A stretch of 64,000 nucleotides of DNA from Salticus scenicus (lineage: Eukaryota > Arthropoda > Arachnida > Araneae > Salticidae): assembly GCA_963930645.1 (NCBI GenBank), contig OZ005659.1, positions 161,734,534-161,798,533 of the forward strand, in the 5' to 3' direction. A program made the translations under genes and the position numbers. This document shows, in pieces, positions 25,501-37,589 of the stretch. Positions within the stretch are counted from its first letter, which is position 1. Each line of letters opens with the position of its first letter. Under the pieces are notes generated by a model that saw only the letters and a program-made list of their open reading frames with translations, ran no database searches and had not been told where the DNA came from.

Positions 25501-26280
25501 TTATTATTAATGATGTTTTGTTAAAATTTTTAATTATGGTTAAGAGAAAAATGACAAATATTCTTCTATTAAAAATACGTTATATTTTGTTTAGAAAATC
25601 TATGCAGCTTGTATATAAATTTCAATGCAAAAATGACCTATAATTAAAATAAAGTTTATTTTCAAAATAAAGTCATTATTTTAAATTCACTGACATCTGT
25701 GATTGTATTTCAAACGATACATCTGAGAAACGATTCTTTAAACGCTATATAAGTTCTTTTATTAGAGCTTAAGTTATATAATGAATTGAAAATGCTTAAA
25801 TTTGTCTTTTATCTGATACAATTTAGATAGCATTTTACTTTTTTTTTCTGTAAATTCTACCTGATTAAAAATAAAATATTAATCTAGATATAAAATAAAC
25901 ATAGCCATGTTTTGTAATTAAATCAGGCTTTTAAACTTTGAAGATAGAATTTCTGTCAAGGTGAAATAAGATATATAGCAGGTAATCTCAGACTTTTTTC
26001 AAAAATAATTTCATGTTTAGAAACACGATACGGGTAAAAATTCTTATGCAAATAAATAATTTCCAGTGGTTTTAAAAGTAAACTAAATTCAATTTGTTTA
26101 TTTTAAAGTATTAAATCTTGCCTATTTAAATTGTTATTAGCGCTATTGAAAAGTTAAGAAAACTAAATTTCAAATAAAAATTATTTTCTTAACTGTAAAT
26201 CTTGATTAAAATGGGAGATATACAGTTATTTTTAAAACTCTGGATGCTAAGTACACAGGACTGTGAAATCGTACTTTTCA

Positions 26281-26317
<37 letters not shown>

Positions 26318-26916
26318 TATATACGGTGTTGGGTGTCTCTAACGTGTTTTCATACGTTGTATTCAGAAATGATTGTCTTTTCTTTCTATCACGTATGGAA
26401 TGTTTACAAAGTAAGAATGAAAATCGGAAAAAATCGTCCAGAGACTATAACAAATTCGAAACAATTTATGTATAAAATGCATTAAAATCGGATATTATTT
26501 ACGTATTAACTTTTACATGTAATTCTTTACGTAGAATCTACCTTTAGAGCATTTTAACTTGTACAAGGTTTGAGTACTTTGAGGGGGAGGTAATGCTCTA
26601 TGCATCATCTAACAATATTCTGCAAATACGTTAACATTCCTTCATTCTTGATACCTCCTTTTCATTTGTTTGATGTCTTGATGAAACTGCTGTTCTTGTT
26701 CTTCATTCATATTACACAGATTTTACTACAAATAACTTAGACGGGAGTTGAAAAAGTGGAAAAATAAGCTAAAACAATCTCATTTTTTTGTCAGAGCTGT
26801 ACGTGATGGAAATTTTTAATAGTTTTTCCTTAATCAGCATCCGAAAATACACCAGAAAAACACGTAACACATCATCTTGAAGAAAAAAAATTCCTCGTTG
26901 ACCTGTGTAATTTATA

Positions 26917-26949
<33 letters not shown>

Positions 26950-27063
26950 GGGGGGGGGGGGATATAAAAATGTACTTAAAGTGATTAGAAATTATATAAT
27001 ATTTTAAAACTATCAGAGTTTAAATAACGTCAAAATTTTGTGCGACATCTATTGAATTCACTA

Positions 27064-27538
27064 CACTGAGAAAAAATTCGGTAACTGACATCTAGAATCT
27101 AAATTGTTGCTCTAGAAAAAATAGTTCCATGTCAACCTTATAAATTCTAGTCCCCTTGGAAAGCGAGTTCTAGAAACCCCTATTAGAACTCTGGAGCGTT
27201 TGCCTATATTTTCGAGGGCAAAGTTATATAAAACTCTCTGCAAATAATTGAGACTACAAGAGGCGGGTTTCTACAACTATAATCATGGCTTATTACCAAA
27301 TTCTCGAAAATCAAGCGAGAATTTCTCGCAATGTAAATGATTCCAAATATTTATAGTATTCAGAATGTTTTTTCACCATTTAGAAATGTGTACACTAGAC
27401 ATTCTCAATGATTTTGTCTATTCAGTTTATTGGCGTGCCTTATGCGCATAGCTCGGAAATCTATATTTCTGGTTAAGGGTTTTAGAAAATGGCCACTTAT
27501 TTATTCTAGAGAAAAGCGGTATATTTTTTTTCTCAGTG
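27064..27538. mobile_element. TA-flanked MITE, CACTGAG family, uninterrupted copy
   Basis: TA at 27062-27063 and 27539-27540. The ends are CACTGAGAAAAAATTC and ATATTTTTTTTCTCAGTG. It is 475 bp and colinear with 7818-8518 but lacks that copy's nested MITE. No coding capacity. Confidence 0.8.
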
Positions 27539-27672
27539 TATTAAATTAGATAAAACAACTTTACCAAAATATATAATATCTGATATACATATAAGAATTA
27601 CATACCACCGCCACTTTAGAATGTGGAAAAAAAGGGGAAAAAAAGCTAAAAAAAACTCACAATGTCAAGTGT

Positions 27673-27716
<44 letters not shown>

Positions 27717-29014
27717 AGGCTCGCACCGGAAGTAATAAGAGGACAAAGTTGACTAGAAAAAGACATTGAACAGCGGGCACGGGGGGGGGGCTGGGGCGTT
27801 AAATATAACGACCAGGATTACTTCTTACGGAACTTCTTGCTTCCAGGATTATCTCTTACAAAATCTCTTTAAAGATTATCTATTAAAAATGAACACTCCT
27901 TAAATATATTCAGAATTAAATGATCTTTGTTTCCTGTACTAAAGGATGGTGATCAAACGACTGAATTTGATAATCATGTTACATAAATGTAGCTTCTAGT
28001 AACCTTAAACTGTTACAAAATATTTTAGAGTAATATACAAAGTTTAAGATACCATGAAATAATTAGAAGAGACCTATTTAAAAGTTAGAAAATTTCTAAA
28101 TTTGTAAAAATAAGTATTTAAAATCCCTAAAGGCATAATTTTTATCTTCCTTGCTTAGAGAAATAGAAATTCAGGAGGTCGTTCAGGTTATAGCATTGTT
28201 TCTTAAGAAATGAGTATTGTAAATAAAATAATATAAGTTCTTTGTAAAAACTAACAAGCGTCAGAATATTAATGTATTAGAGTAGAGTTTCAAGTGTTAA
28301 AACATTAAATTGGTAAATGTTTATTTTTAACAGAGTATAATCAAAACCTTGTGTAAATCCTTACTTACAAAACTGTTATTTTTAATTAAAGGTATTAAAG
28401 ACTGCACTTAATATTGATAACACACCGAATTATTTAAATGAAATGATAATAGATTATTTTGTAAAATTTAAATGCAGTGAAATGTCAGGATCATCTTAAA
28501 CAATTTTAAATGTAAAAGTGATTATTGAATAATATTTTAAAAGCTAAAGATTATGTTTTATGCCTCCAGTTATTGTTCAGTAAATTGTAAATGACATGTT
28601 AGCAGAAAGCATTAAAAATGACTGCATAAATGTCAAAGTTTAATTAATATAAACATTAAATAGAATAAATACAGAAATAAACATTAAATTTGTAAAATAA
28701 CAGTCACGAAATGCTTAATATGTAATATTTATGCATCTGGATTTCCTTATCAGCTTATCAATTTTTCTTGTTTTCTAAGCTGCTCTGAATGTACAATATT
28801 TCTTTAATCTCATTAATTTTACTTCTGTTGTTCTTTCTTTTTACAAGAGATTGGTAAAGAATATTATTCCATAAAAATTTGGAGCATGACTGTTATTATA
28901 TGGAAATCAAAACTGCTTCTTCGATGCAAAATTATAGATGCACAAGTTCACTACTTATTCATTTATAAAATGCTTTTTTTTTTCAGTATTTTAAGAATCA
29001 GAAAATATAATAGT

Positions 29015-30529
29015 AGTCCAGTTAATCCAGACATTCGGTGATACGTAAAGTTACAACTAGCTGATAATCAGTAAAATTGTTCAAAATATAATTATAAATA
29101 GAATTTTGAAATTCCCCACCATTCCGGTGTATGGAAAAAAATTTACTCAAGGTCAAAGGTAAAAAAAAAAAAAAAAAAAATGAGTTTTTCGCGATTTTCA
29201 GCAAAACGGTAAGTTTTATCATAAAAATACCTCAGACAAAAATTGTAGATCATAAAATTATCTACAAAAAATGTATCAATACTTCTTTTCCTACGAGCCA
29301 CCGTTTCTGAGATATTACGATCCAAAAAGTTGTAAAAGTTGTAATCGTCATAATATGCACACGTTTCCACGCCACCTATGAGGTAGTGTACTTAGCGCGT
29401 TTTTTTAACGTGGTTTCCCCAGTAGGCCTATTTCACGAGTCACTTATGATCCTGTTTAATTTGTAACTATTGCAAAATAAGGGAAATTAGCAAAGATTGT
29501 AATAAATAAAAGCGATGTCAATTAAAAAAATGTAATGAAGCTTATTCGTCTGATTCAAATTCTTCTTGTTCTTCTTCTTGATCTTCTTCTGGTTCTTCTT
29601 CTTCTTCTTCCTCCTCTTCTTCATCTTCATTTTGAGAGCAAGTAAATTGCGTTAATAGCGACGTATCACATGTCATCTCGTTAGAATCAAACGAATCCTC
29701 CACTGTTGGTGATTCAACATTAAAACACGACCGGCCTTGACAATTTGTACATGCCAGAGAACAAAACAGTCCAACTTTTTTGCAACCACATTTAGTGCTG
29801 CATCCCTTTTTGCAGTTGCAAAAAATTGTGTTCAGCAGTTTTTCCGGCGCAGGTGGAAGTAAAGTTTGAACTGGTTCTAATGTATTGTTGACCAACTTTC
29901 AAGACCAACTGATAGAATAGATTCATTTTCTCTCCACCTCCGAGTCATATGACCAGTCTTGAATCTTTGGCTAAGCAGTAGCCACGCACACAATTGAACA
30001 GGGGTCAGATGTTGTCTGGATGTTACACTGGTGTATAAATGAAGGGACTGGGTTTCATTTTACCTGATATTCTTATAGTTATAACTTATTTATATTTTAT
30101 ATTTTAAGTATAAGTTACAATGACCGATAGAAAAATAGTTTAACATATATTAAAACTCTAGAGATGTATATACGTGGCGTGCTCATGCATATTATGACCA
30201 TTACAACTTTTTACAACTTTTTGGATCGTAATATCTCAGAAACGGTGACTCGTAGGAAAAAAAGTATTGATACATTTTTTGTAGATAATTTTATAATCTA
30301 CAATTTTTTTCTGAGGTATTTTTATGATAAAACTTACCGTTTTTCTGAAAATCGCGAAAAACTCATTTTTTTTACCTTTGACCTTGAGTAAAATTTTTTC
30401 CATACACCGGAATGGTGGGAAATTCCAAAATTTTATTTATAATTATATTTTGATCAATTTGACTGATTATCAGCTTGTTGTAACTTTACGTATCTTCATT
30501 CTTATTTTTTGGTCTAATTTGACCAGACT
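29015..30529. mobile_element. 1.5-kb element with about 360-bp terminal inverted repeats
   Basis: 29015-29382 and 30169-30529 are long inverted repeats. Shared stretches include GATACGTAAAGTTACAAC, ATTCCGGTGTATGGAAAAAA, TTTCGCGATTTTC and CGTTTCTGAGATATTACGAT. The outermost bases are AGTC and GACT. Between them lies a minus-strand frame with a CXC domain. Long inverted ends starting with AG occur in Maverick/Polinton elements, but the size and lack of integrase or polymerase make that only a possibility. It is a strongly deleted DNA-transposon derivative. A clean target duplication was not seen. Confidence 0.7.
29542..29895 (-). pseudogene. CXC (tesmin/TSO1-like) domain C-terminal fragment of a transposon protein
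   Basis: The frame encodes LLPPAPEKLLNTIFCNC near residues 12-28, then KKGCSTKCGCKKVGLFC and SLACTNCQGRSC (residues 29-57). This spacing matches CXC domains that end many uncharacterised arthropod transposon-borne proteins. A tail of about 20 glutamates and aspartates follows and then a stop. The apparent start is not ATG, and a stop in the same frame lies just upstream. The neighbouring frame continues upstream, which suggests a frameshift and loss of the main body. CXC domains bind zinc and can bind DNA. The host element is not identified. Confidence 0.65.
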
Positions 30530-30799
30530 ATAGATAGAAATTCGTTGAAAATAAGTATAATTATAGAATATTTATTATTATTTTGTAAAGTTTACTATGA
30601 TAAGAATGTAAGTTTTTAAGGTGTTTAAATTGGAGGAAATGTTATATTTGGAGATTAAATTTTATTTTCTGAACATTTATTATGTAAATGATGTACTCTA
30701 ATAAAGAAGATAAATTTGACTAAGAAAATTTTGGAATCAATAAGTTTTGAGATATCCTGAATTGAAGTTTCCTGTTCATAATTTCCATGAATGCGTGTA

Positions 30800-30848
<49 letters not shown>

Positions 30849-31503
30849 CGTAAGTGCTACATTCGGATGTGGTCATATCTGGTAGAGATTTTACTTTGTC
30901 ATCAATAAAATAGCTGTATATGTTTCTACTAGTAAAGGATTTCTTTTACAAGCATATATGCAACTTTTTTTTTTCTTCTTACATATTACGGCCTAAGCAT
31001 TAAAATTATTTTATGGGTAAACAATACAATATTGTTAAAAAAAAAATATTGTCATATTTTCATTTATTCTCTGAAGTTTCATTTATGGGTAACGGTGCGT
31101 ATAGTCCATAGCTCATTTATGAAGGTATGAAAGAATTTACACATATGGTATCTATTTGAGTAAAGTGTATTAAATTATTAATAAACATTATTTTAAATTA
31201 TGGTAGCTGTTAAGTATTCGTAAAGTCGAGTATAATCAGTCTAGAATTTTTAACGTGCATTAATTACAATCTGTTTTCTACAGGAATTTTTAAGAAGATT
31301 ATTAAAATGCGAACCATTAACATATTTAACTGTATAATTTAGCCTGATAATAGAAAAGTAACGCAGAATATACCTTTATTAAATTTTAATTTAAGACAAT
31401 TAAATATTCATTTCGTTAAAATGGCTATTTCAGTAAAAATATTTCTTATTTTAAAACAAGTTTACAGAAATTTATCAAGTAATTAAAAAAAAAAATCTTT
31501 TTA

Positions 31504-31770
31504 CACTGTAAAAAATACTTTCTTAAAAACGAGCTAAATTGTCTCAAAATAACTCAAACAATATATATTTAAATTTGAAAACCCATGTACTCATTTTTGA
31601 GTATATTAACATGCTCAAAAATGGTGTTGACCAATAATAATCCCAATTATGTCTGGCATGTTAATATACTCAAAAATGAGTACATGGGCTTTCAAATTTT
31701 AAAGTACATATTGTTTCGGAGCTATTTTGAGGTAATTTAGCTCATTTTTAAGAAACTATTTTTAATAGTG
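31504..31770. mobile_element. Palindromic TA-flanked MITE (CACTGTAAAAAA ends)
   Basis: TA precedes CACTGTAAAAAATACTTTC, and TTTTTAATAGTG is followed by TA. Internal arms include GAGCTAAATTGTCTCAAAAT and CCATGTACTCATTTTTGAGT, each with an inverted partner. It is about 267 bp and non-coding. Confidence 0.8.
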
Positions 31771-32097
31771 TATGAACATAATGTTATGCATGACATAATG
31801 TTCATGTTTTCACTAATAAAAATAATTATAATTATAAAACTTTTCATAAAGAAGCATTTTATTCAAAATAAAATATTTATTTTTATTTAAGTTGTAGAAT
31901 CACATTAATATGAATTAAAAAATGATTTCGTTGCAATTATGTTTTATTTATTTATTTTATTTGTTCTGGGAAAAGGAAAAAGTAGTAAAGGAAAAGAAAT
32001 TAGCTAACGCATCATAATTTCATAATGCTGCTCCTCTCTGACTTTATCAACATATATCGCCTTTTCGACATTCAATCTTCTTAGAGCTGAAACTACC

Positions 32098-32134
<37 letters not shown>

Positions 32135-32367
32135 TATTTATTTCTCACAGACAATTGAAAAAATAGTTCGATAAAGAATCGTGCGCTCAGCGTTCGACCT
32201 TCTTAGTTTTAAAACTACCCCCCCCCCTTTTTTTTTAACTCTTTTCTCACAAACAATTGAAATAATCGCTTGATAAAGAAAAAAAAATGAGAGGTTTTGT
32301 TTAATACTAAGCATATTTTTATGATTATTACTTACAAACTTTGAATAAACACCATAAAATGCAATAA

Positions 32368-32424
32368 ACTCGCAACAATTGTTTCGGGTCGAAAAAACAC
32401 ACGACCCTTCATCAGGCGAATAAA
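32368..32424 (-). ncRNA. Hammerhead ribozyme motif in left PLE arm
   Basis: Minus-strand CTGATGA (complement of 32409-32415), stem II GGGTCG/CGACCC with the TGTGTTTTTT loop, GAAA, ACAATTGT and GCGAGT paired to ATTCGC. All core positions are intact. The flanking GCAGCACTCGTGCTTAC is shared with the other copies. Confidence 0.75.
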
Positions 32425-32617
32425 GTAAGCACGAGTGCTGCGGTCAAAGCGGCAACGCACAAAATCGTTTAATATGAAAAGAAAAACTTTATAAAGTAGA
32501 AAGTAAATATAGCTACTGGTGTGAGTAGAATTGTACAAGAAAACAAGAAAATAAATAAATGAGTGAGATTAAGCATATAACAATCTAAGGATAACAAAAA
32601 TTAAACGAAAATCTAAG

Positions 32618-32963
32618 TTACGTGAGTAATTTCCAAGCATCAGAGAAGAAAGGAGTGGAAGAAATATCATTAACAAGATTTTTCGAATTTTTAAATATGT
32701 AAAATGCTTCATGAATATCCAAATGGGAGGAACAGACAGGTGATGAAATTATGTTAGTTTTGGAAAAATCAAAACGATGACCTTGAGACCAGCAGTGGGA
32801 AGCAATAGAAGATTTGGTAATCTCTTCATTACGAACATTCCGACGGTGCTCATTTATTCTGTATTTCAAACGCCTCCTAGTTTGATCAATATAACCTAAG
32901 TTGCAGGACGAACACGCAATTAAATAAATTCCAGAACGGTTTTCGGTGGGAATGGGATTCTTA
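32618..32963 (-). pseudogene. PLE GIY-YIG endonuclease C-terminal fragment
   Basis: The frame reads SGIYLIACSSC, LGYIDQTRRRLKYRINEHRR and SIASHCWSQGH, the same domain as in 42262-42587. It begins mid-linker, has no RT upstream in this orientation and is 5'-truncated. It differs from the right copy at a few residues, for example GYIDQT here versus GYISQT there, so the arms are not identical. Confidence 0.8.
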
Positions 32964-33034
32964 AGAGAAGATAATTTTGGGCTTTTTTTGGGCTTTTAGC
33001 ATCGAGTAAGTAATTTCCTATTTCTTTTTATTGT

Positions 33035-34740
33035 TGTTATTTGTTAATTTATGCTATTTTCTTCTCGATTTTGAGCCTCTCATTTCATATTTTTACTTTC
33101 CGAACACTATAGTGAGGAAAGTATTGTAATCATGTCAAAAATCCGAATTCGAGATTTTGATGTTTCTATACGTTTTGAGGTCCCCTGAGTCCGTTTTCAC
33201 TATTTTTACGATGATGTATGTATGTGTGTGTGTATGTGTGTATGTGTGTATGTGTGTATGTTTGTGAACACGCTAGCGTCTAAAGGCTTTGTTCGATTAA
33301 CCTGAAAGTTGGTACGTATATTGTAAGTCACCATAGTACGAACCCTATAGATTTTGGTGAATCTAGCACTTATAGTTTTTTTACAGGGACACAAAGAAAA
33401 ATTCTTTATCATTATGGCCTATGGGACCAAAATCTTAAAAGTGCGATAGCATCTAAACGCCTTATTCAATTGAGCAAAAATTTTATACCCATATTATAGG
33501 TCACAGATACTCAATCTGTATAGATTTTGGAGAATGTAGCACTTATAGTTTTTTTACAGGGACACAAAGAAAAATTCTTTATCATTAAGGCCAATGGGGC
33601 CAAATTTTTAAAAGTGTGATAGCGTCTAAACGCCTTATTAATCTGAGCAAAAAAATTGTACACATGTTATAGGTCGCATTTGCACCAACTGTATAGATTT
33701 TGGTGAATCTAGCACTACAGTTTTTTTACAGGGACACAAAGAAAAATTCTTTATCATTATGGCCTATGAGACCAAATTTTTAAAAGTGCGATAGCATCTA
33801 AACGCCTTATTCAATTGAGCTGAAAATTTGTATGAATATTATAAATCACTGTTGCACTAACTATAAGCATTTTGGTGAATCTAGCATCTATAGATTTTTA
33901 CAGGGACAAAACGAAAAATTCTTTATCATTATGATCTAAGGGCTCAAAGTTCAGTAGCGTTAAATAAAACCTCGTGTGATATATGGAGAAAAAAACACTC
34001 TATTATGGTTTTCTCTCTTTTGTTTGTTTAGCAATTCCTCTTTCTTTATTTTATCTACAAAACTGTTAGTTACTCAATGTTCGGAAAGTCGAGTGGAGTC
34101 ACTCCAGATTTTTTTTTTTACCGGTTGTTTCTTACTTGTTTAATTATTTCTATTACTCTCTTTACTCCTTCCCCTTTTATTCGTTTTAACACCGCCTTCT
34201 TTAAGTTTCGAGTTGTTTTATTTGTTAATTTATGCTCATTTCTTCTCATTTTTGAGCCTCACATTTCATATTTTTATTTTATCGTTTGTTTTCTTATTAA
34301 TTATTACATTTTTGTTTTTAAAACTCGCCCCCTTTTTTCGTTGAAACTCCGCCTTCTTTAAGTTTTGACTTGTTTATATGTTAATTTTTGCTAATTTCTT
34401 CTCATTTTTGAGCCTCTAATTTCTTATTTTTTGTCGAGGGTTTTCTAATTGTTTAGTTACTTTTTTGTATTTTGTATTTACATTTTTGTATTTTTAAACT
34501 CCTCCCCCCACCTTTTTTTTTTTCTTTTTTTTTTTCGTTTAAACTTTGCCTTCTTGACTTGTTTTATTTGTTAATGTTTGCTAATTTCTTCTCATTTTTG
34601 AGACTGTCATTTCATATTTTTATGTTATCGATTTTTGTATTTGATTAATTACATTTTTGTATTTTTAACTCCTCCCCCCCCATTCTTTTTGTTTAAACTC
34701 CACCTTCTTTATGTTTTGACTCTTGTTTCAAATATATGTT
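33035..34740 (+). repeat. Tandem repeats upstream of the PLE ORF
   Basis: A unit of about 170-190 bp containing TTTGTTAATTTATGCT, TTCTTCTCATTTTTGAGCCT and CATTTCATATTTTTA occurs at about 33045, 34220, 34390 and 34570. It is joined to a short block with CCGCCTTCTTTAAG. A different satellite (33120-33970) interrupts it. Upstream repeats in PLEs can hold the promoter, which is inference here. The frame at 34077-34361 is repeat read-through. Confidence 0.7.
33120..33970 (+). repeat. About 172-bp satellite inserted in the PLE leader
   Basis: Starts with CCGAACACTATAGTGAGGAA and GGTCCCCTGAGTCCG, then a (TATG/TG)n run at 33217-33264. Four units follow, marked by ACAGGGACACAAAGAAAAAT at about 33383, 33558, 33729 and 33901. 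Each unit also has GCGTCTAAACGCCTTATT and GATTTTGGTGAATCTAGCAC. I recall similar arrays from arthropod and mollusc genomes, but the family name is not known to me. Confidence 0.75.
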
Positions 34741-34745
34741 TTAGC

Positions 34746-35356
34746 ATGAGTTCTTCAGAGATTAATCGTTTCAAACATCTTCGTTTGAAACGTTCTCGCT
34801 TTCTCAATCATTTAAATTTTCTTCTTAGATGTAAGCGTGCTCGGATAATTCCTAAGTTCGTAGATATTAAGTACAATCTTCCTGCTTCTCTTCGCATTAA
34901 AAATGCTATAAATAGGAGTAAGTTTGCCATTCTTAGGGCTATTATTCAGGATATACGACAGTCTCTCTCGTCTATTGAGTCTGAATTATATACTTTACAT
35001 CTGTCTCTTAGCAATTCTGTTCATGATTTCTCTTCTTTTGAAAAAAGAAATTTCGCATACGTTGCGTTTCAGTCTTCTAGGCATCAAACGAACTTAAATA
35101 AGAAATTTAATTATCTTCTTAAAAGTAATTCCTTTACTTCTCCCGTTTCTCCTCTTGCTCAGAATACTGTTGTTAATCTCTCTTCGCATGTTCTGACTAA
35201 TACTCAACGCGACGCGCTCAGTTTGGGTCTGAATTTTGCGCGTACTTCGAGACCCACCATTCCGGATTTGATCGCTCCCATTGAAAATTCCTTTAAAAAT
35301 AGTAAAATTTCTCCAGGCCAGTTCGAATCTCTTCGTTTCATTTTATCTAACATTAT
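34746..35356 (+). pseudogene. PLE N-terminal region (5' part of split ORF)
   Basis: Best start is the ATG at 34746 (MSSSEINRFKHLRLKRSRF). The in-frame extension back to 34635 reads through a C-rich repeat. The frame shows LLRCKRARIIPKFVDIKYN, an SLSSIESELYTLHLSLS stretch and LNKKFNYLL, a layout typical of the region before the RT in PLE proteins. After FILSNII at 35356 the reading enters the LTR, and the 16 residues to the stop at 35408 are not PLE sequence. In an intact element this would be one protein with the RT and endonuclease. Confidence 0.8.
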
Positions 35357-35893
35357 TGTGAGAACAAGTTCACACATATGTTCTTTTAAATATTTAATTT
35401 CTTTCTAAATAATTCAATTTATAATTTTAAATAAAAAAGTCAATTTATTAAGAATAGTTATAAAATTAATTCATTCATTTAACATATAAAATCTAATTTA
35501 ATTTATTCCAATAAAAAGAACATTTTATTCTGTAATATCCTCTGAATTCAATTCATTCTATTATAAAAGGCAATCTCTATTTAATTTAATTTGTATTTTT
35601 ACTAGGGAACCTTTTCGTTTGTAGATAGATACATTTCCCCCTTTTCATCAACGGTATGTTCAATATCTCATTTAATTATAGATAGAAAATAATTTATTTG
35701 TCTAAATTACTTTATAATATAAACAGAAGTTGCAAAATTTATTTCATTTCCGGTGATTTATGCTTTCATAATAGCTTAGTTCAGTCTTATTGGCGTCAAC
35801 AGATGTGGATTCGTTTCTTTTAATAATAATAATAAAATAAAAAAAAGAACAAATAAATTCTTAATGATATATTGGTGGCGCCGATAAAAAATA
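35357..35893. repeat. Left LTR-like repeat
   Basis: Starts TGTGAGAACAAGTTCACACA, itself nearly palindromic, and ends GATAAAAAATA. TTGGTGGCGCCGATA near the end resembles a tRNA primer-binding site (TGG plus acceptor stem) but lies inside the repeated sequence. ACTAGGGAACC and GGCGTCAACAGATGTGG are further markers. It abuts the PLE frame at 35356. Confidence 0.8.
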
Positions 35894-36553
35894 TCATTTA
35901 CAAATCAAATCATATCATTTACAAATTAAGTCACTTACATGAATATTTACCAAGAATTGATGATAAAAGACTTTTTTACTTCATTGATAGATAATGTTTA
36001 TATATACATTGATAGATGATTTTCATTTTAACTCATCACTGAGATCAAGACTTAGATTAATTTTATCTGCTTTAATTTAGTTACATACGAAGGTTTTACA
36101 CTGCAATATTTTTTTTACAGATTAACAATCTGTACACTATAAACATGTATCACACTGAATTGATAATATTCATTTTTTTAATAAATTCAATTTTGGGCAA
36201 TTTATCATAATTGCATTTTATTTTTATCTTGTGTAATTGTGCCCCATTGCTGTGTTGAGTGCCGGCTTAAATGCAGAAATGGTATTTTGATGCTCAATGC
36301 ATAATCCTTTCTCTTGATTTCTGGCCAAAAATTTGTCTTGAGTAAGGGTATGCTTTGAGTAACTTAATTTGCATAATACACATTTTATTACACTTTCATA
36401 AAATAATTTTTGCTATAAACATTTTCACAATTTAACATTTATTAAATATCAAGTAATTCTAGCCGTGTCAGTAGCTTAAAACTGTTTTGCTAGTTTTGAT
36501 TTCTTATTTTACAAAACAAACTATGCATGATTGTGTAAATCTATCTGTTTTAT

Positions 36554-36584
<31 letters not shown>

Positions 36585-37555
36585 CTTTGCTAGTCACAGT
36601 GTTACATGTGCATAGTACACACAATCTAAAATATTTTCTACAAAATACACTATTTTTTTTACATGTATATATATATATTTTTTCAGTTGTACAAAATATC
36701 TATTTGCCCACTTTTAAACCTTTAAGGAAACACAAAAGTTTATAATTTTATTTACACAATTTATTTTTATTTTAATAATTGAAAGTTGTATTGCAGGTAT
36801 TGGGTCTTGAATAAATTATGAGAAAAATAATTCATCTTTAGTCAAAAAAAAAAAAAAAAAAAATTAAGTACTTTGTACATTAAATTTATTTAAACATTCA
36901 CAAATTATATTCAGTTTTTTTCCCCTCTTACTGCATAATATATAATTATTTTTAGTCTGTTCAGATTGTTTTTGATATGCTAATATTTTTTAAATAAATC
37001 ATAATGCAATTTTTTTTCATACAGGTATAAGTTTATCACCTTTCATATGTTTCAATATTTTTATTTTTATCTTGCACATTACAATTTTATTTATGGTATT
37101 GGCACAGAAATTGTATTTCGTCAAGACACATTTTTTACATAATAACGAACAATTAATTGTTGTGCCAAATGTGATTTTGGTTCCATAAAGTTATTTATAA
37201 GTTTTATTTTGACATACACAAAGATTAAAATTTACTTATGATGTGTTCACATAAACCTGCCTGGATCATCGAGATCTTAAATTATGTCAGTCGTGAATTA
37301 AACGCATCATGTCTTAAAATACAATCACACATTTACTCATTTTAAAATACATTATTTATTTCATTTGTCAATTTACCATATTTAATAATTAATGCAGTTG
37401 AATGAAATTTATTTTTTTTAAATGAGCAAATATTTTGAATTACACATTTTTTTTTATTTTTCTCATTTACCTTTATTGACTATTTTTGTATGAACACGTG
37501 ATGATAGCAGTTGAATGTTTGATGAAGAAAAGAAATATTTAGGAGAAATAATAAG

Positions 37556-37589
<34 letters not shown>

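Larger units (their letters stand above)
20340..31300. repeat. Long diverged segmental repeat, copy B, opened by insertions
   Basis: Blocks 20340-20760 and about 25500-31300 align in order with copy A (9130-13140). The interval 21000-25500 has no counterpart in A and holds PLE-like pieces, a 97-bp duplicated unit and simple repeats. Further insertions specific to B are the MITE at 27064-27538 and the long-TIR element at 29015-30529. The interval also contains poly(T/A) runs (22738, 24190, 24774, 26923, 27679). No host gene is seen. Confidence 0.55.
32041..32976 (-). repeat. Left inverted arm: PLE 3' end on the minus strand
   Basis: Reverse complement of about 42228-43158, including the endonuclease C-terminus, the hammerhead motif, a poly(G/C) tract (here 32219-32227) and an (ATT)n run (32100-32137). 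The arms differ at a few sites only. Homology stops at 32041, and at 32976 within the linker before the GIY-YIG domain. Confidence 0.85.

Noticed and set aside
29015..30529. Maverick/Polinton assignment
   Set aside because: AG-starting long inverted ends are suggestive, but no integrase, polymerase or capsid sequence and no 6-bp duplication is visible.
34077..34361. 94-codon ORF upstream of the PLE
   Set aside because: Lies in the leader tandem repeats and has no PLE protein similarity.
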